A stretch of DNA of 64,000 bases from Bacteroidaceae bacterium (GTDB lineage: Bacteria; Bacteroidota; Bacteroidia; Bacteroidales; Bacteroidaceae). The notes under the pieces were generated by a model that saw nothing but the letters and a program-made list of their open reading frames with translations, was not told the origin of the DNA and did not search any database. The stretch spans positions 1 to 64,000 of the forward strand of contig JAKSLP010000010.1 of assembly GCA_024401115.1 (NCBI GenBank), read 5' to 3'. Positions 45,301 to 54,077 of the stretch are shown one piece after another (position 1 is the stretch's first letter; each line of letters begins with the position of its first letter). A program made the position numbers and the translations under genes.

Positions 45301-47733
45301 TTCCAACCTTATCACTCGGCAATGCGGATAGGTTATTCCGTTCAGTTTAATGGCATATATAATAAGGAATGGCATTTTCCTGAGTTTGACCGCTGGTCAG
45401 ATAAGATCAGTATGAGGTTTGGCGGACGCTATGGGCTTTTTAGAGGAGATAGAGTCATGACCCGGATGGCAGCCAAGAACATGATGGTGGAGAGCCCTAT
45501 GATGTTGGATGCTGCAGTTGTGACGGAAGAAGCAGCTGTGGCTGAGGCCGCGCCGGAGGAGGAACCCAAAATGGAAATGCGTTCCAACTTCCAGGAAACA
45601 GCTTTTTTCATGCCGGTGTTGCGTACCGATAAGGATGGAACAGCTACGATTCAGTTCACCTTGCCGGAATCGCTGACGCGCTGGCATCTGATGGGATTTG
45701 CCCATACCCGGGAGGTCGATTATACTATGATTCAAAATCATGCAACTGCCCGTAAACTGATGATGGTGCAACCGCAATTGCCTCGTTTCTTACGCGTTGG
45801 CGACAAAGCAATGTTTGTGGCTACTGTGCAGAACCTTAGTGAAACAGACCTTAAGGGAACATTATATTTGGAAGTAACCGACAGTACGTTAAGCTCGATA
45901 GTGCTGAAGAAGAATGTGGCCTTCGAGGTTCCCGCCAACGGTTCAAGGGCGCTGAGTTTCCCTTATCAGGTGAAGGATTTGGGACCTTCTGTCGTTTGTA
46001 AGTTCTATGCCAAGGCAGGAAATTATTCAGATGGAGAACAGCATCTGTTGCCTGTCCTCTCTGATAAGGTATGGCTTACAGAATCCCGTGCTGTGTATCT
46101 TAACGATGAGAAAAAACAGATTGACTTATCCGGAATGATGCATGGAGGTGAATGGTGGAACTTGTCTTCTACCATGACGGTGGAGTCTATTCATAATCCG
46201 CTGTGGGTGGTTATGGAGTCATTAGAGGCCTTGCGCAAGCCATGCACCAACAATGCCGTGGACTTGGCTTCGGCTTATTATGCTACAGCCATCGGAAAGA
46301 TGCTGGTGGACAAATATCCGGCTCTGGTTGAACAAAAGGGATTCCAGGTAGAAGATGGTGCAGCAGAGACCTGGTTGAAGCAACTTCAGGAACTGCAAGG
46401 TGCCGATGGTGGATTCAGTTGGTTTAAGGGCATGACTTCATCACCTTATATAACTAGAATGGTTGTCGAACCGTTCGTCCGCTTGCATGTACTGGGTGTG
46501 CCTTATCTGGATAAAGACCGCTATGAGTTGCTGATAGGTAAAGCTATGGCATATCTGGATGCTCAGGCTTTGATTACTTACAAGCAGATGCAGAAGTGGG
46601 AAAAAGAAAACAAGGAGAAGTTGCCTCTTAGTGAAAATACACTGCACTACCTGTACATCCACTCTTTACTGCCGCATGGATTGGGTAAAGACGGACGTGA
46701 GGCTTTGGACTTTTTCTTGGATCGCTTGCCGATAGGCTTGAATGCAGGTAATCTCTATGATAAGGCGTTGGCTTGTGTGGTGTTTGCCAAAAATGGTAAG
46801 ACGAAGGATGCCGCCAAGCAGATGCAATCCCTTCTGGAATATACCGTTTATAGTGAAGAACTGGGTCGCTACTATGACACCCGACGCTCAATGGTGAGCT
46901 GGAGGAATTACCGTATGCCGGTACAGACATTGCTGATGGAAGCACTGGGCTTGGTGAATGAGGAGAGTGTAAAGGCTGACCCTGATAAACCGGCTTTGGC
47001 TACTGCCCGTATTCGTAGAGAACTGACCCAATGGCTCATTAATCAGCGAAGAACTCAAATATGGGAGAATTCGTCAACCGTCATGGATGCTCTGTATTCC
47101 TTGTTGCTGGCTCCTAAATCAGAACTGGCAATTAAGGGCTCCGATAAACTGTACACTAAGTCGGTCGTTTCATCTAAGCTTTCTCCTAAAATGCCGAAAG
47201 AGTGGGTGGTCAGACGTAACTCGGAACAAAGCGATTCACCAATGAGTTGGGTAAGTGTTTCGATGACCTCGTCAGTGCCGTTGGATAGGGTTCAAGCGGA
47301 TGCAGCTCATTCGGGATTGAAACTCAAGAGAATGTTCTTGGTGGAATCGGTGGAAGGTGGAAGATTACGTTATAAACCGGCAAATTTGAGTGAACTGAAG
47401 GCCGGAGATAAACTGATTTCCAGAATTGTGCTTTCTGCCGACCGTGACTTTGATTTTGTGGAGGTCCGCTCCAACAGGGCATCATGCTTGGAGCCTGTCA
47501 GACAATTGTCGGGTTATCTGTGGCATGGAGGAATAGGATCCTATTATTCCGTTAAAGATTCAGAATCAAGTTTCTACATCGACCGTCTTCCTAAGGGTGA
47601 GTACGAGTTGAATGAGGAATTGTACATTACTCATGCAGGAACATATCAGGTGGGATTAACATCCGTTGCTGGAGTTTATTGCCCTGAATTTTCAGATCAT
47701 ACAGAGTCAATGAATGTTACAGTAAAAGAATAA
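42358..47733 (+). CDS. Alpha-2-macroglobulin family protein lacking the thioester motif
   Basis: A 1791-residue secreted protein. The ATG at 42358 is chosen because it begins a clear signal peptide (MKQLLLFIFCLLVALPMSAQ); the frame is open to an earlier ATG at 42310. There is no lipobox, so it should be soluble in the periplasm. An MG2-type domain (LFTDRSLYRPGQEVQFSL, near residue 510) and the A2M domain (FFMPVLRTDKDGTATIQFTL, near residue 1085) are clear, followed by an alpha-helical thioester-type domain. Where CxEQ is expected the sequence reads KPCTNNAV (Cys1296), so the reactive thioester cannot form. It probably traps or binds proteases or acts structurally. No PBP1C gene is adjacent; a phytase-like gene follows after 5 bases. 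Confidence 0.88.
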   Translation: MKQLLLFIFCLLVALPMSAQNYERQWKKVEQAMRDDQPRTVVSESRRLYEMAEQHNNLPQMLRAYLTFLQYRGELSPDSIAIDKAKLVQWQQQTADVVDRSLLSFVLGVNETEDSLIYHYFCESLGVDVPDGDKIANELAQKKTLDYLPLLELGKDSEVFHHDMLSFLRMLALEQVPYRVRGKLNAKVYQRDEAFYRAKNDVVAAVRVALEGWENGCSSYHSVDEMIQRYGNVDDLIIQKALELSSYGNERETLGELRNLTVRYPKHRLIGRVFDKISQIIHPHLYVPAFNRALYPGEMLELKMESGNVQQVEVHWYQLPDIPHLPTAHLTADDRELKNLKKSGHLVDSRPFTLTDQSFVTRTDTLHIQAPVGIGYYIIEMVPTRCDEYPEEKAEPELRLVNVTRLMPYVVPVNETMGEFWALDRQSGHPVPGVLVKVLKQEDETFKTLLQGKTGDSGNVQLEQWSKGQYLLLTKDQDRTLMQLSRRSYKGYRNQINGELKKQLFTDRSLYRPGQEVQFSLMVYSQTGDEVLVSAGEELTVQLFEPHSYKALKEVTVKTDDFGVASGTFTLPEHGKTGEYSLNIKNGNRLYFRVEEYKRPTFEVTWQPIEGEYALGDTVTVSGRAMSYAGMPVSMAQVIVKKTFRLMRWWNMEAQNHIATDTLFTDNEGRFSANVVLKLPESHGEDWGMMGCFARFVLDATVTSPAGESHDAEQLITVSRNRFNLSLNYSGKECKENPSKWKVNLYNSAGQPLEQVARMSIHSKSSNQLVWENEVYSNKEFKVDVMDKLPSGNYVITVAYDTLKMDYPFKLFSLTDKVPVDDIPLWVYAKDNKMKVGEPLNVQYGTSLSDAFLQLNVYDSKERIYHEERVFSNELTLWQIPCKNTWGDAVKLVFTVVKDGQVHQQEVRFELEAPDKELQAEWTSFRDYLLPGQQETWTLRIMKNGKPVAANLMATIYDESLDAIYQNNWNFHLNFPRSSSSFQPYHSAMRIGYSVQFNGIYNKEWHFPEFDRWSDKISMRFGGRYGLFRGDRVMTRMAAKNMMVESPMMLDAAVVTEEAAVAEAAPEEEPKMEMRSNFQETAFFMPVLRTDKDGTATIQFTLPESLTRWHLMGFAHTREVDYTMIQNHATARKLMMVQPQLPRFLRVGDKAMFVATVQNLSETDLKGTLYLEVTDSTLSSIVLKKNVAFEVPANGSRALSFPYQVKDLGPSVVCKFYAKAGNYSDGEQHLLPVLSDKVWLTESRAVYLNDEKKQIDLSGMMHGGEWWNLSSTMTVESIHNPLWVVMESLEALRKPCTNNAVDLASAYYATAIGKMLVDKYPALVEQKGFQVEDGAAETWLKQLQELQGADGGFSWFKGMTSSPYITRMVVEPFVRLHVLGVPYLDKDRYELLIGKAMAYLDAQALITYKQMQKWEKENKEKLPLSENTLHYLYIHSLLPHGLGKDGREALDFFLDRLPIGLNAGNLYDKALACVVFAKNGKTKDAAKQMQSLLEYTVYSEELGRYYDTRRSMVSWRNYRMPVQTLLMEALGLVNEESVKADPDKPALATARIRRELTQWLINQRRTQIWENSSTVMDALYSLLLAPKSELAIKGSDKLYTKSVVSSKLSPKMPKEWVVRRNSEQSDSPMSWVSVSMTSSVPLDRVQADAAHSGLKLKRMFLVESVEGGRLRYKPANLSELKAGDKLISRIVLSADRDFDFVEVRSNRASCLEPVRQLSGYLWHGGIGSYYSVKDSESSFYIDRLPKGEYELNEELYITHAGTYQVGLTSVAGVYCPEFSDHTESMNVTVKE

Positions 47734-47738
47734 AGAAA

Positions 47739-48935
47739 ATGAAAAAGATAATCATCATATTGGCTGCTTTCCTGTTTTGCCAAGGTGCATCTTTGGCACA
47801 GGATGACCGGAGAGAAAAGGATAAGGAGATACTAAACCTATTTTTTCAGTATCTGGGAGCTGCGCAGATTGACGATTTGAAGGTGGACAGCAATGCTCTT
47901 GATTCTGTGCGATGGGAATCGACGCCTGTCGGCGCAATGAAGCTGTTGCGTCAGGAAAACATGGGCAAATGGAAAGTCAAAGCCGGAGATTATAGTGGAA
48001 TTGTCTGGCTTGGTGAAAAGAACTATGCGGTGGTCAGTGATAAGGAACGAACCGATGGGTACATTCCGTTTATTATCGACATCAATTTGGACAACGGTAA
48101 GTTGGAGAGTGTACGCAGATTTGACAAGATTCAGGGAAATCCTCGTCCCCGTTATGGATTAGGAGGCCAGTACACCGTTCGTGATTGTGAGGGTATTGCC
48201 TATTTCCCTGTCAATAATTCTTTCTTCATTGCCGGTGAGGGCGACCAACGGATTCTGGAATACGATGCGTATGGTGTACCTACAGGAAGAGAACTGGCTG
48301 TGCCGAGCGAATTCGGATTGGATAAGATACATAAGAACTATGGCTTTGAATCGTTGACCTATTCACCTGAAAACCATAAATTTTGGAGTACTACGGAATC
48401 GCAGTTGAAAGAGGATGGCGAAGCTGCCGGCCCTGAAAATCCGCAGGTTCACAATATCCTAAGGCTTCAGTCGTATGGAGATGACTTGCAGCCAAAGGAA
48501 CAATATGCTTACCAGATGGATTTGTGCCAAGCCAAGGACCGCAAGACAATTTATGCGTATGGTGTTTCCGAAATGCTGGCATTGCCTGATGGCCGTTTGT
48601 TGGTCATGGAGCGTGAGTTCTATGTCACTGAACGGTATGCTGGCAGTTATGTGCAGCATAAACTATATCTGGTTAATCCCAATGAAGGGGTTCCTGTGAC
48701 ATTTGAGGAGAAAGGCGACCAATTGGTGAGCAAAGCCTTAAAGAAGGAATTGGTGACAAAATTTAAAACTGAATTGAATTTGAATCGCATGAATTTAGCC
48801 AATTTCGAGGGAATGTGTTTAGGCCCCAAACTCAATGATGGCCGTCAAACCCTATTGCTAATCAGTGATTCTCAGCATAATCATGGCAATTCTGCGTTTC
48901 ATTTAAAGGATTATTTACGAGTGCTAATCTTTTGA
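47739..48935 (+). CDS. Secreted esterase-like/phytase-like beta-propeller protein
   Basis: A 398-residue protein with a signal peptide (residues 1-20, ASLAQ) and a domain resembling the 'esterase-like activity of phytase' family (PF13449 type). YSGIVWLGEKNYAVVSDKE near residue 83, DCEGIAYFP near residue 149, GFESLTYSP near residue 204 and NFEGMCLGP near residue 352 are the characteristic E-G and G-I strands of the propeller. The acidic residues in those motifs could bind calcium, but substrate and activity are unproven. Cotranscription with the macroglobulin-like gene is likely from the 5-base gap. Confidence 0.8.
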   Translation: MKKIIIILAAFLFCQGASLAQDDRREKDKEILNLFFQYLGAAQIDDLKVDSNALDSVRWESTPVGAMKLLRQENMGKWKVKAGDYSGIVWLGEKNYAVVSDKERTDGYIPFIIDINLDNGKLESVRRFDKIQGNPRPRYGLGGQYTVRDCEGIAYFPVNNSFFIAGEGDQRILEYDAYGVPTGRELAVPSEFGLDKIHKNYGFESLTYSPENHKFWSTTESQLKEDGEAAGPENPQVHNILRLQSYGDDLQPKEQYAYQMDLCQAKDRKTIYAYGVSEMLALPDGRLLVMEREFYVTERYAGSYVQHKLYLVNPNEGVPVTFEEKGDQLVSKALKKELVTKFKTELNLNRMNLANFEGMCLGPKLNDGRQTLLLISDSQHNHGNSAFHLKDYLRVLIF

Positions 48936-48951
48936 AATTAAAATAAGAAGG

Positions 48952-48983
48952 TTTGGCTGAGTGTATGAATTTGCCTATATTTG
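48952..48983 (+). promoter_or_regulatory. Promoter of the DUF1573 gene
   Basis: TTTG at 48952-48955, 20 bases, TATATTTG at 48976-48983: full consensus. The ATG at 49005 leaves a leader of about 15 bases. Confidence 0.8.
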
Positions 48984-49004
48984 CAACTCAGTTAATAGAA
49001 ATCT

Positions 49005-50060
49005 ATGAAAAGAACCATTATATTTTCTCTCTTTCTTGCCTGGCTAATAGCCTTGTCCGCACAACCGCAAATGATATTTGACAAACAGGTGAGCAGCTTG
49101 GGGTCAATTCTGTGGGCTAATCCTGCGTCTTCAACTTTCAAGGTGACTAATGTTGGTAATGAGCCTCTTGAAATCCGTGATGTAAAGACTTCTTGTGCCT
49201 GTACTGTTGCCGATTGGACCAAAAGTCCTATTCAGCCGGGACAGAGTGGAACGATTATGGCCGTATTTGATGCCAAGGCCTTAGGTCATTTCTATAAGGA
49301 GGTGGAAATATACAGTAATGTTGCAGATGAACCTGTTTATCTTCAGATGGAAGGTAAGGTTGTGGCTTCGGGTGACGAGGTGACAAATACCGTGGGCTAC
49401 GAGATAGAAATGGGAGATGTAAAATTGAACAAGGATGCTTTGTTCTTTAGTGGTGTGAACCGCGGAGAAGAGCCGGTGGAGGAACTCCTCATTTTGAATA
49501 CGAGCCGTGCAGCATTCGAGCCGGTGCTTATGCATGTGCCTGACTATCTTGAAGTAACTGCTATTCCAAAACGTATAGCAGCTGGAAGAAATGGAAAATT
49601 GCGCATCAAATTGTTGAGCGATAAATTGCACGATACAGGCTTGACACAGACATCTGTTTATTTATCCCGTTTCTTCGGTGATAAGGTAAGTGTGGACAAT
49701 GAGTTGAATGTCATGGTAATGCTCGCTCCGGAAAATAAGAATGTGGAGGGAGCCGCTTCTCCTGTAATGGAACTCTCATCCAAGGAGATTTCTTTGGGTT
49801 TGAAGAACAAACCTAAAGGAAAGACTACCGTCCTCATAAAGAATACCGGTCGTGGAGTGCTTAACATTGACAGATTGCAGGTGTTCAGCTCTGCTGTGAG
49901 TGTAAATATCCCACGTAAACAGGTGGGTCCTGGTGAGATCATAAAGATGAAGATTGCCATAGACAAGACAAAATTAACAGGAGGAAGACAGCCGAGAGTT
50001 TTGATCGTCTCAAACGATCCGGAAAGACCGGCTGAAATGATAACGATAAAATTGGATTAA
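49005..50060 (+). CDS. DUF1573 domain-containing secreted protein
   Basis: A 351-residue protein with a signal peptide (about residues 1-19) and a DUF1573 domain near the N-terminus (FKVTNVGNEPLEIRDVKTSC, with ASCAC-like SCACT near residue 64-68), an immunoglobulin-like fold resembling ASPM/SPD-2/Hydin domains. Two further beta-sandwich units probably follow (about 120-230 and 245-350). Function is unknown; such proteins are very common in Bacteroidota envelopes. It is separated from meaB by 2 bases. Confidence 0.88.
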   Translation: MKRTIIFSLFLAWLIALSAQPQMIFDKQVSSLGSILWANPASSTFKVTNVGNEPLEIRDVKTSCACTVADWTKSPIQPGQSGTIMAVFDAKALGHFYKEVEIYSNVADEPVYLQMEGKVVASGDEVTNTVGYEIEMGDVKLNKDALFFSGVNRGEEPVEELLILNTSRAAFEPVLMHVPDYLEVTAIPKRIAAGRNGKLRIKLLSDKLHDTGLTQTSVYLSRFFGDKVSVDNELNVMVMLAPENKNVEGAASPVMELSSKEISLGLKNKPKGKTTVLIKNTGRGVLNIDRLQVFSSAVSVNIPRKQVGPGEIIKMKIAIDKTKLTGGRQPRVLIVSNDPERPAEMITIKLD

Positions 50061-50062
50061 TT

Positions 50063-51163
50063 ATGGAACATCCAGAAAATGACGAGGCATACAAGGGGTT
50101 GGTAGTGAATGCCGGAATTGAGCACCCCTCATCGGTTAATCCATATTTAAAGGCAAGAAAGCGCCCTCAGCGTCAGGCACTTTCGGTTAATGACTATGTG
50201 GATGGTATTGTTAAGGGCGATACCGTAACATTAAGCCGTGCGGTTACTCTGATAGAGAGTGTACTGCCCGAGCATCAGGTTTTGGCGCAGGAGGTAATCG
50301 AGAAGTGTCTGCCTTATTCGGGAAATTCTGTTAGAATAGGTATCAGCGGTGTTCCCGGAGCAGGAAAGAGTACCTCTATAGACGTGTTTGGTACTCATGT
50401 CCTGGAAGAATATGGAGGTAAATTGGCAGTTTTGGCCATCGACCCAAGCAGTGAGAGAACCAAGGGTAGTATTCTGGGTGATAAGACACGAATGGAGAAA
50501 CTGTCCGTACATCCCAAATCTTTTATTCGCCCTAGTCCTTCGGCAGGTTCGTTAGGTGGTGTGGCCAGAAAGACCCGTGAAACCATTATCCTTTGTGAGG
50601 CAGCCGGATACGATAAGATTTTCGTTGAAACAGTAGGTGTGGGACAGAGTGAAACTGCCGTTCATTCCATGGTAGACTTCTTCCTGTTGCTACAGGTGGC
50701 TGGTACCGGTGATGAATTGCAGGGTATCAAGCGAGGCATCATGGAAATGGCAGACGGCATTGTAATCAATAAGTGTGACGGTGACAATGTGCAGCGTTCA
50801 CAGATGGCAGCAGCTCATTTCCGTAATGCTCTGCATTTATTCCCAATGCCAGACAGCGGTTGGAGCCCTAAGGTACTGACTTATTCCGGTTTTTATGGAT
50901 TGGGCATTAAGGAAATCTGGGAGATGATCTATCAGTATATAGATTTTGTGAAGCACAATGGCTATTTTGACTATCGCCGCAATGAACAGAGTAAATATTG
51001 GATGTACGAAACTATCAATGAGCATCTTAAAAATAGTTTCTATCAGAATCCTAAAGTAGAGGAGATGCTGGAGTTCAAGGAAAATCAGGTCTTGCAGGGT
51101 GTCCAGACGTCTTTTGCTGCAGCCAAGCAACTTTTGGATGTGTATTACAGTACTTTGAAATAA
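50063..51163 (+). CDS. meaB: Methylmalonyl-CoA mutase-associated GTPase MeaB
   Basis: G-protein chaperone that gates cofactor loading and protects B12-dependent methylmalonyl-CoA mutase. P-loop GVPGAGKSTSID near residues 96-107, LAIDPSSERTKGSILGDKTRM near residue 130 (family region), FVETVGVGQSE near residue 190, and NKCDGDN (G4) near residue 235. Length 366 is typical. The mutase genes are not in this window. It forms a two-gene unit with the DUF1573 gene and ends at a terminator. Confidence 0.95.
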   Translation: MEHPENDEAYKGLVVNAGIEHPSSVNPYLKARKRPQRQALSVNDYVDGIVKGDTVTLSRAVTLIESVLPEHQVLAQEVIEKCLPYSGNSVRIGISGVPGAGKSTSIDVFGTHVLEEYGGKLAVLAIDPSSERTKGSILGDKTRMEKLSVHPKSFIRPSPSAGSLGGVARKTRETIILCEAAGYDKIFVETVGVGQSETAVHSMVDFFLLLQVAGTGDELQGIKRGIMEMADGIVINKCDGDNVQRSQMAAAHFRNALHLFPMPDSGWSPKVLTYSGFYGLGIKEIWEMIYQYIDFVKHNGYFDYRRNEQSKYWMYETINEHLKNSFYQNPKVEEMLEFKENQVLQGVQTSFAAAKQLLDVYYSTLK

Positions 51164-51167
51164 ATAC

Positions 51168-51201
51168 AAAAAGAGGCTCGCATATGCGAACCTCTTTTTT
51201 T
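51168..51201. terminator. Bidirectional terminator between meaB and pfkA
   Basis: A 15-16 position stem (51168-51182 with the matching right arm to about 51199, one mismatch) with A-run and T-run on its sides. Convergent genes flank it. Confidence 0.87.
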
Positions 51202-51211
51202 ATGTTTCTTA

Positions 51212-52192
51212 TCAGATGGACAAGTTGTGAAGGATTTCCATCAAGCTGTGATCGATAGGCTTCACGTTCCGGATTACCTTTGCAAATGGAACATAGACAA
51301 TCTGGTCATTCTTCAAACCAATCATGATGTTGCGCTGACCGTCCAGGATAGCGTCGATGCTGGCAACACCCATACGGCTGGCAATGATTCGGTCGTGAGC
51401 TGATGGCTGACCACCGCGAAGCAAGTGCCTCAAAATGGAAACACGTACATCCAATTCTGGGTAATCACGCTTTACACGCTCTGCATACTGCAAGGCACCA
51501 CCGGTTTCTTCTGTCTCGGCAACCAGTACGATACTGCTACCTTTAGCTTTCTTGAAACCATTCTGGATGTAGGTGCCAATCTGGTCCTCTTTTGCTTCTA
51601 TCTCAGGGATGATACACTCTTCGCAACCCGAAGCAATACCTCCATTCAAAGCCAGGAAGCCTGCTGCACTACCACCGCGAACCTCCACAAAGAACAGTCG
51701 CTGATGTGAAGTAGCAGTATCACGGATCTTATCAACAGCATCAATAATCGTGTTCAAGGCAGTGTCATAGCCAATGGTGGTATCGGTACCATAGATGTCA
51801 TTATCAATAGTACAAGGAATACCGATACAAGGAACATCAAACTCACGTGCAAAGATACGGGTACCGGTCATGGTTCCGTCACCTCCGATAACAATCAGGG
51901 CATCAATGCCTGCTGCCTTCATGTTCTCATACGCCATCTGGCGGCCTTCAGGAGTGGTGAAGTCTTTTGAAGGTGAGGTGCGTAAAATGGTACCACCCTG
52001 CTGGATGATATTGCTGACATTCTGAGTTTTAAATTCCACGATGTCTCCGTTAATCAAGCCTTTAAAACCTCTATAAACAGCCTTAACGGTAAAACCATTG
52101 TAGATTGCTGCACGGGTAACTGCACGTACCGCAGGGTTCATACCAGGAGCATCGCTACCTGATGTGATCAAACCTATACACTTAACTGCCAT
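51212..52192 (-). CDS. pfkA: 6-phosphofructokinase (ATP-type signature)
   Basis: Phosphorylates fructose 6-phosphate in glycolysis. [16 protein letters not shown] at residues 9-24, [12 protein letters not shown] near residue 103 and the catalytic region [14 protein letters not shown] near residue 127 are conserved. The glycine in GGDGT (rather than GGDD) indicates ATP as phosphate donor rather than pyrophosphate. Length 326 fits bacterial ATP-PfkA. Monocistronic, with its own -7 box and terminator. Confidence 0.95.
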   Translation of the reverse strand: MAVKCIGLITSGSDAPGMNPAVRAVTRAAIYNGFTVKAVYRGFKGLINGDIVEFKTQNVSNIIQQGGTILRTSPSKDFTTPEGRQMAYENMKAAGIDALIVIGGDGTMTGTRIFAREFDVPCIGIPCTIDNDIYGTDTTIGYDTALNTIIDAVDKIRDTATSHQRLFFVEVRGGSAAGFLALNGGIASGCEECIIPEIEAKEDQIGTYIQNGFKKAKGSSIVLVAETEETGGALQYAERVKRDYPELDVRVSILRHLLRGGQPSAHDRIIASRMGVASIDAILDGQRNIMIGLKNDQIVYVPFAKVIRNVKPIDHSLMEILHNLSI

Positions 52193-52223
52193 ATTAATAT
52201 TATGATATGTTTTTCATTTTTTG

Positions 52224-52231
52224 CAAATATA
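52224..52231 (-). promoter_or_regulatory. -7 box of pfkA
   Basis: TATATTTG on the minus strand, about 31 bases before the start codon. No clear -33 element. Confidence 0.55.
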
Positions 52232-52279
52232 CAAAAAACGGGATTATCTCCGTTGCTTTTAGCGCTTTTTTTCTTAAAA

Positions 52280-53149
52280 TCATTGATTTTGGAGCTCCAA
52301 CGCTCTTTCCATACATGCTTCCATTAACCATTTAGGGGTAGATGTCGCTCCGCAAATACCTATAGTGAGCGCTTTTTCTATCCATTCTTTCTCAATCTCC
52401 TCCGGTTGGTCGATTAAGTGAGAATTGGGGTTGATTTGCTTACACTCATTAAACAGCACCTTTCCGTTTGAACTCTTCTTTCCGCAAACAAATAGAATGA
52501 GGTCATGCTTGGCTGCAAATGTCTGTATGTTAGGCATTCTGTTGGCAACTTGCCTACAGATGGTATCGTAATACTTAAACGAGAATTGAGGATTGGAATG
52601 AGAGTGAATGTAGTTGACTATTTCTCTGAAACCATCCAGTGATTTTGTGGTTTGTGAATATAGACAAATATCTTTACTTAAATCCAGATTTTTGGCTTCT
52701 TCCGGTGATTCGATGACAATGGCACTTCCTTGTGTCTGGCCAACTAAGCCTAACACCTCAGCATGACCATTCTTTCCGAAAATGACGATCTGTTTGTCCG
52801 GATTATCTTTCTTGTCATATTCCGCTTTAATGCGCTGTTGTAATTTCAATACAACGGGACATGTGGCATCAATGATCTCAATGTCATTCCTTTGGGCAAT
52901 GGCATAAGTCTCGGGTGGTTCACCATGTGCCCGTAACAAAACTTTGGCATGGTGCAACTGCTCGAATTCCTTGTGATCAATGGTGATTAAGCCAAGTTTG
53001 TGCAGCCTTTCACATTCCTGGCCGTTGTGCACAATGTCTCCCAGACAATACAATGTACCGCCCTTTGACAACTCGTCCTCTGCCTTTTGGATCGCTGTGG
53101 TTACACCAAAGCAAAATCCTGATCCACTGTCGATTTCAACCTGTTTCAT
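52280..53149 (-). CDS. ispH: 4-hydroxy-3-methylbut-2-enyl diphosphate reductase
   Basis: Last step of the MEP isoprenoid pathway, giving IPP and DMAPP with an iron-sulfur cluster. The three cluster cysteines are in GFCFGV (Cys13), DATCPVV (near residue 95) and GICGATSTP (near residue 270). Length 289 is typical. It overlaps the cmk stop by 4 bases (ATGA). Its products feed the prenyl synthase encoded 2 kb to the right on the other strand. Confidence 0.96.
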   Translation of the reverse strand: MKQVEIDSGSGFCFGVTTAIQKAEDELSKGGTLYCLGDIVHNGQECERLHKLGLITIDHKEFEQLHHAKVLLRAHGEPPETYAIAQRNDIEIIDATCPVVLKLQQRIKAEYDKKDNPDKQIVIFGKNGHAEVLGLVGQTQGSAIVIESPEEAKNLDLSKDICLYSQTTKSLDGFREIVNYIHSHSNPQFSFKYYDTICRQVANRMPNIQTFAAKHDLILFVCGKKSSNGKVLFNECKQINPNSHLIDQPEEIEKEWIEKALTIGICGATSTPKWLMEACMERALELQNQ

Positions 53150-53835
53150 GAGTTGACAATCCTGTCAAATTGTTCTTTCAGCCAAATTTTCTGCTCAGCG
53201 ATGGTAAGGTTGCTGTTGTCCAAAAGAAGGGCATCGTCAGCCTTTCGCAAAGGACTTACTGCCCGGTTCATGTCAATGTTATCTCTTTCCTTTACATTTT
53301 GAAGGATTGACTCGAACGATGATTCCTGGCCTTTGGCTTTTAATTCGTCAAACCGTCTCTGAGCTCTTACCTCGGGTGATGCTGTCACGAAAATCTTCAG
53401 TTCGGCATCCGGGAAAACGGTTGTTCCGATGTCTCTGCCATCCATGACGATACCTTTGTCTTTTCCCATTTCCTGCTGTAGGCGTACCATGGCTTCGCGC
53501 ACAAATCCCAAAGCTGCGACAACACTGACATGAGAGGAAACCTCCATTGTCCGTATTTCATTCTCAACATTCTCCCCGTTTAAGTAAGTGATAGGGCGGG
53601 AGGTGTTCGGATCCAATTTAAAGGTTATTTTTATATTAGGTATGCGCTGCTCCAAATCGTCTTTTGCAATTTCACCGTTTAGGAACAGACCATTCCTCAA
53701 AGCATAAAGGGTTACTGCGCGATACATGGCACCGCTATCCACATAAATGTAACCTATTTCATGAGCCAAATCCTTGGCCATAGTGCTCTTGCCGCAGGAT
53801 GAAAATCCATCGATGGCTATTGTAATTTTTTTCAT
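53146..53835 (-). CDS. cmk: Cytidylate kinase
   Basis: Phosphorylates CMP and dCMP. The P-loop is [15 protein letters not shown] at residues 8-22, a Cys-containing variant usual in Bacteroidota. [11 protein letters not shown] (about 32-42) and [15 protein letters not shown] (near 138) are family motifs. Length 229 is typical. First gene of cmk-ispH, with a 4-base overlap between the two. Confidence 0.95.
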   Translation of the reverse strand: MKKITIAIDGFSSCGKSTMAKDLAHEIGYIYVDSGAMYRAVTLYALRNGLFLNGEIAKDDLEQRIPNIKITFKLDPNTSRPITYLNGENVENEIRTMEVSSHVSVVAALGFVREAMVRLQQEMGKDKGIVMDGRDIGTTVFPDAELKIFVTASPEVRAQRRFDELKAKGQESSFESILQNVKERDNIDMNRAVSPLRKADDALLLDNSNLTIAEQKIWLKEQFDRIVNS

Positions 53836-53896
53836 CTTTAACGATTGTTTTTATAGTTGTCTGAGGTATTGCTATGCCTCGTTTCTCATTCGACTT

Positions 53897-53904
53897 CAAA
53901 GATA
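53897..53904 (-). promoter_or_regulatory. -7 box of cmk-ispH
   Basis: TATCTTTG on the minus strand, about 61 bases before the cmk start. No clear -33 element. Confidence 0.55.
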
Positions 53905-54031
53905 CGCTGTTTTTTGTATTTTGAAGACCTTTTGGCCGTGTTTTACTACAAAAATCGACTAAAAATCGAAAAAAGTGAGACGTAAAGGAAAAAAAATGGT
54001 AGAAAACAATTCACGAAAGAAAAAAAAGTGC

Positions 54032-54039
54032 TACATTTG
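54032..54039 (+). promoter_or_regulatory. -7 box of tonB
   Basis: TACATTTG on the plus strand with an imperfect TTCA element about 19 bases upstream. Leader about 30 bases. Confidence 0.55.
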
Positions 54040-54077
54040 CCCGTACCAATGGAGAACATATAAAAATTAGTATAATT

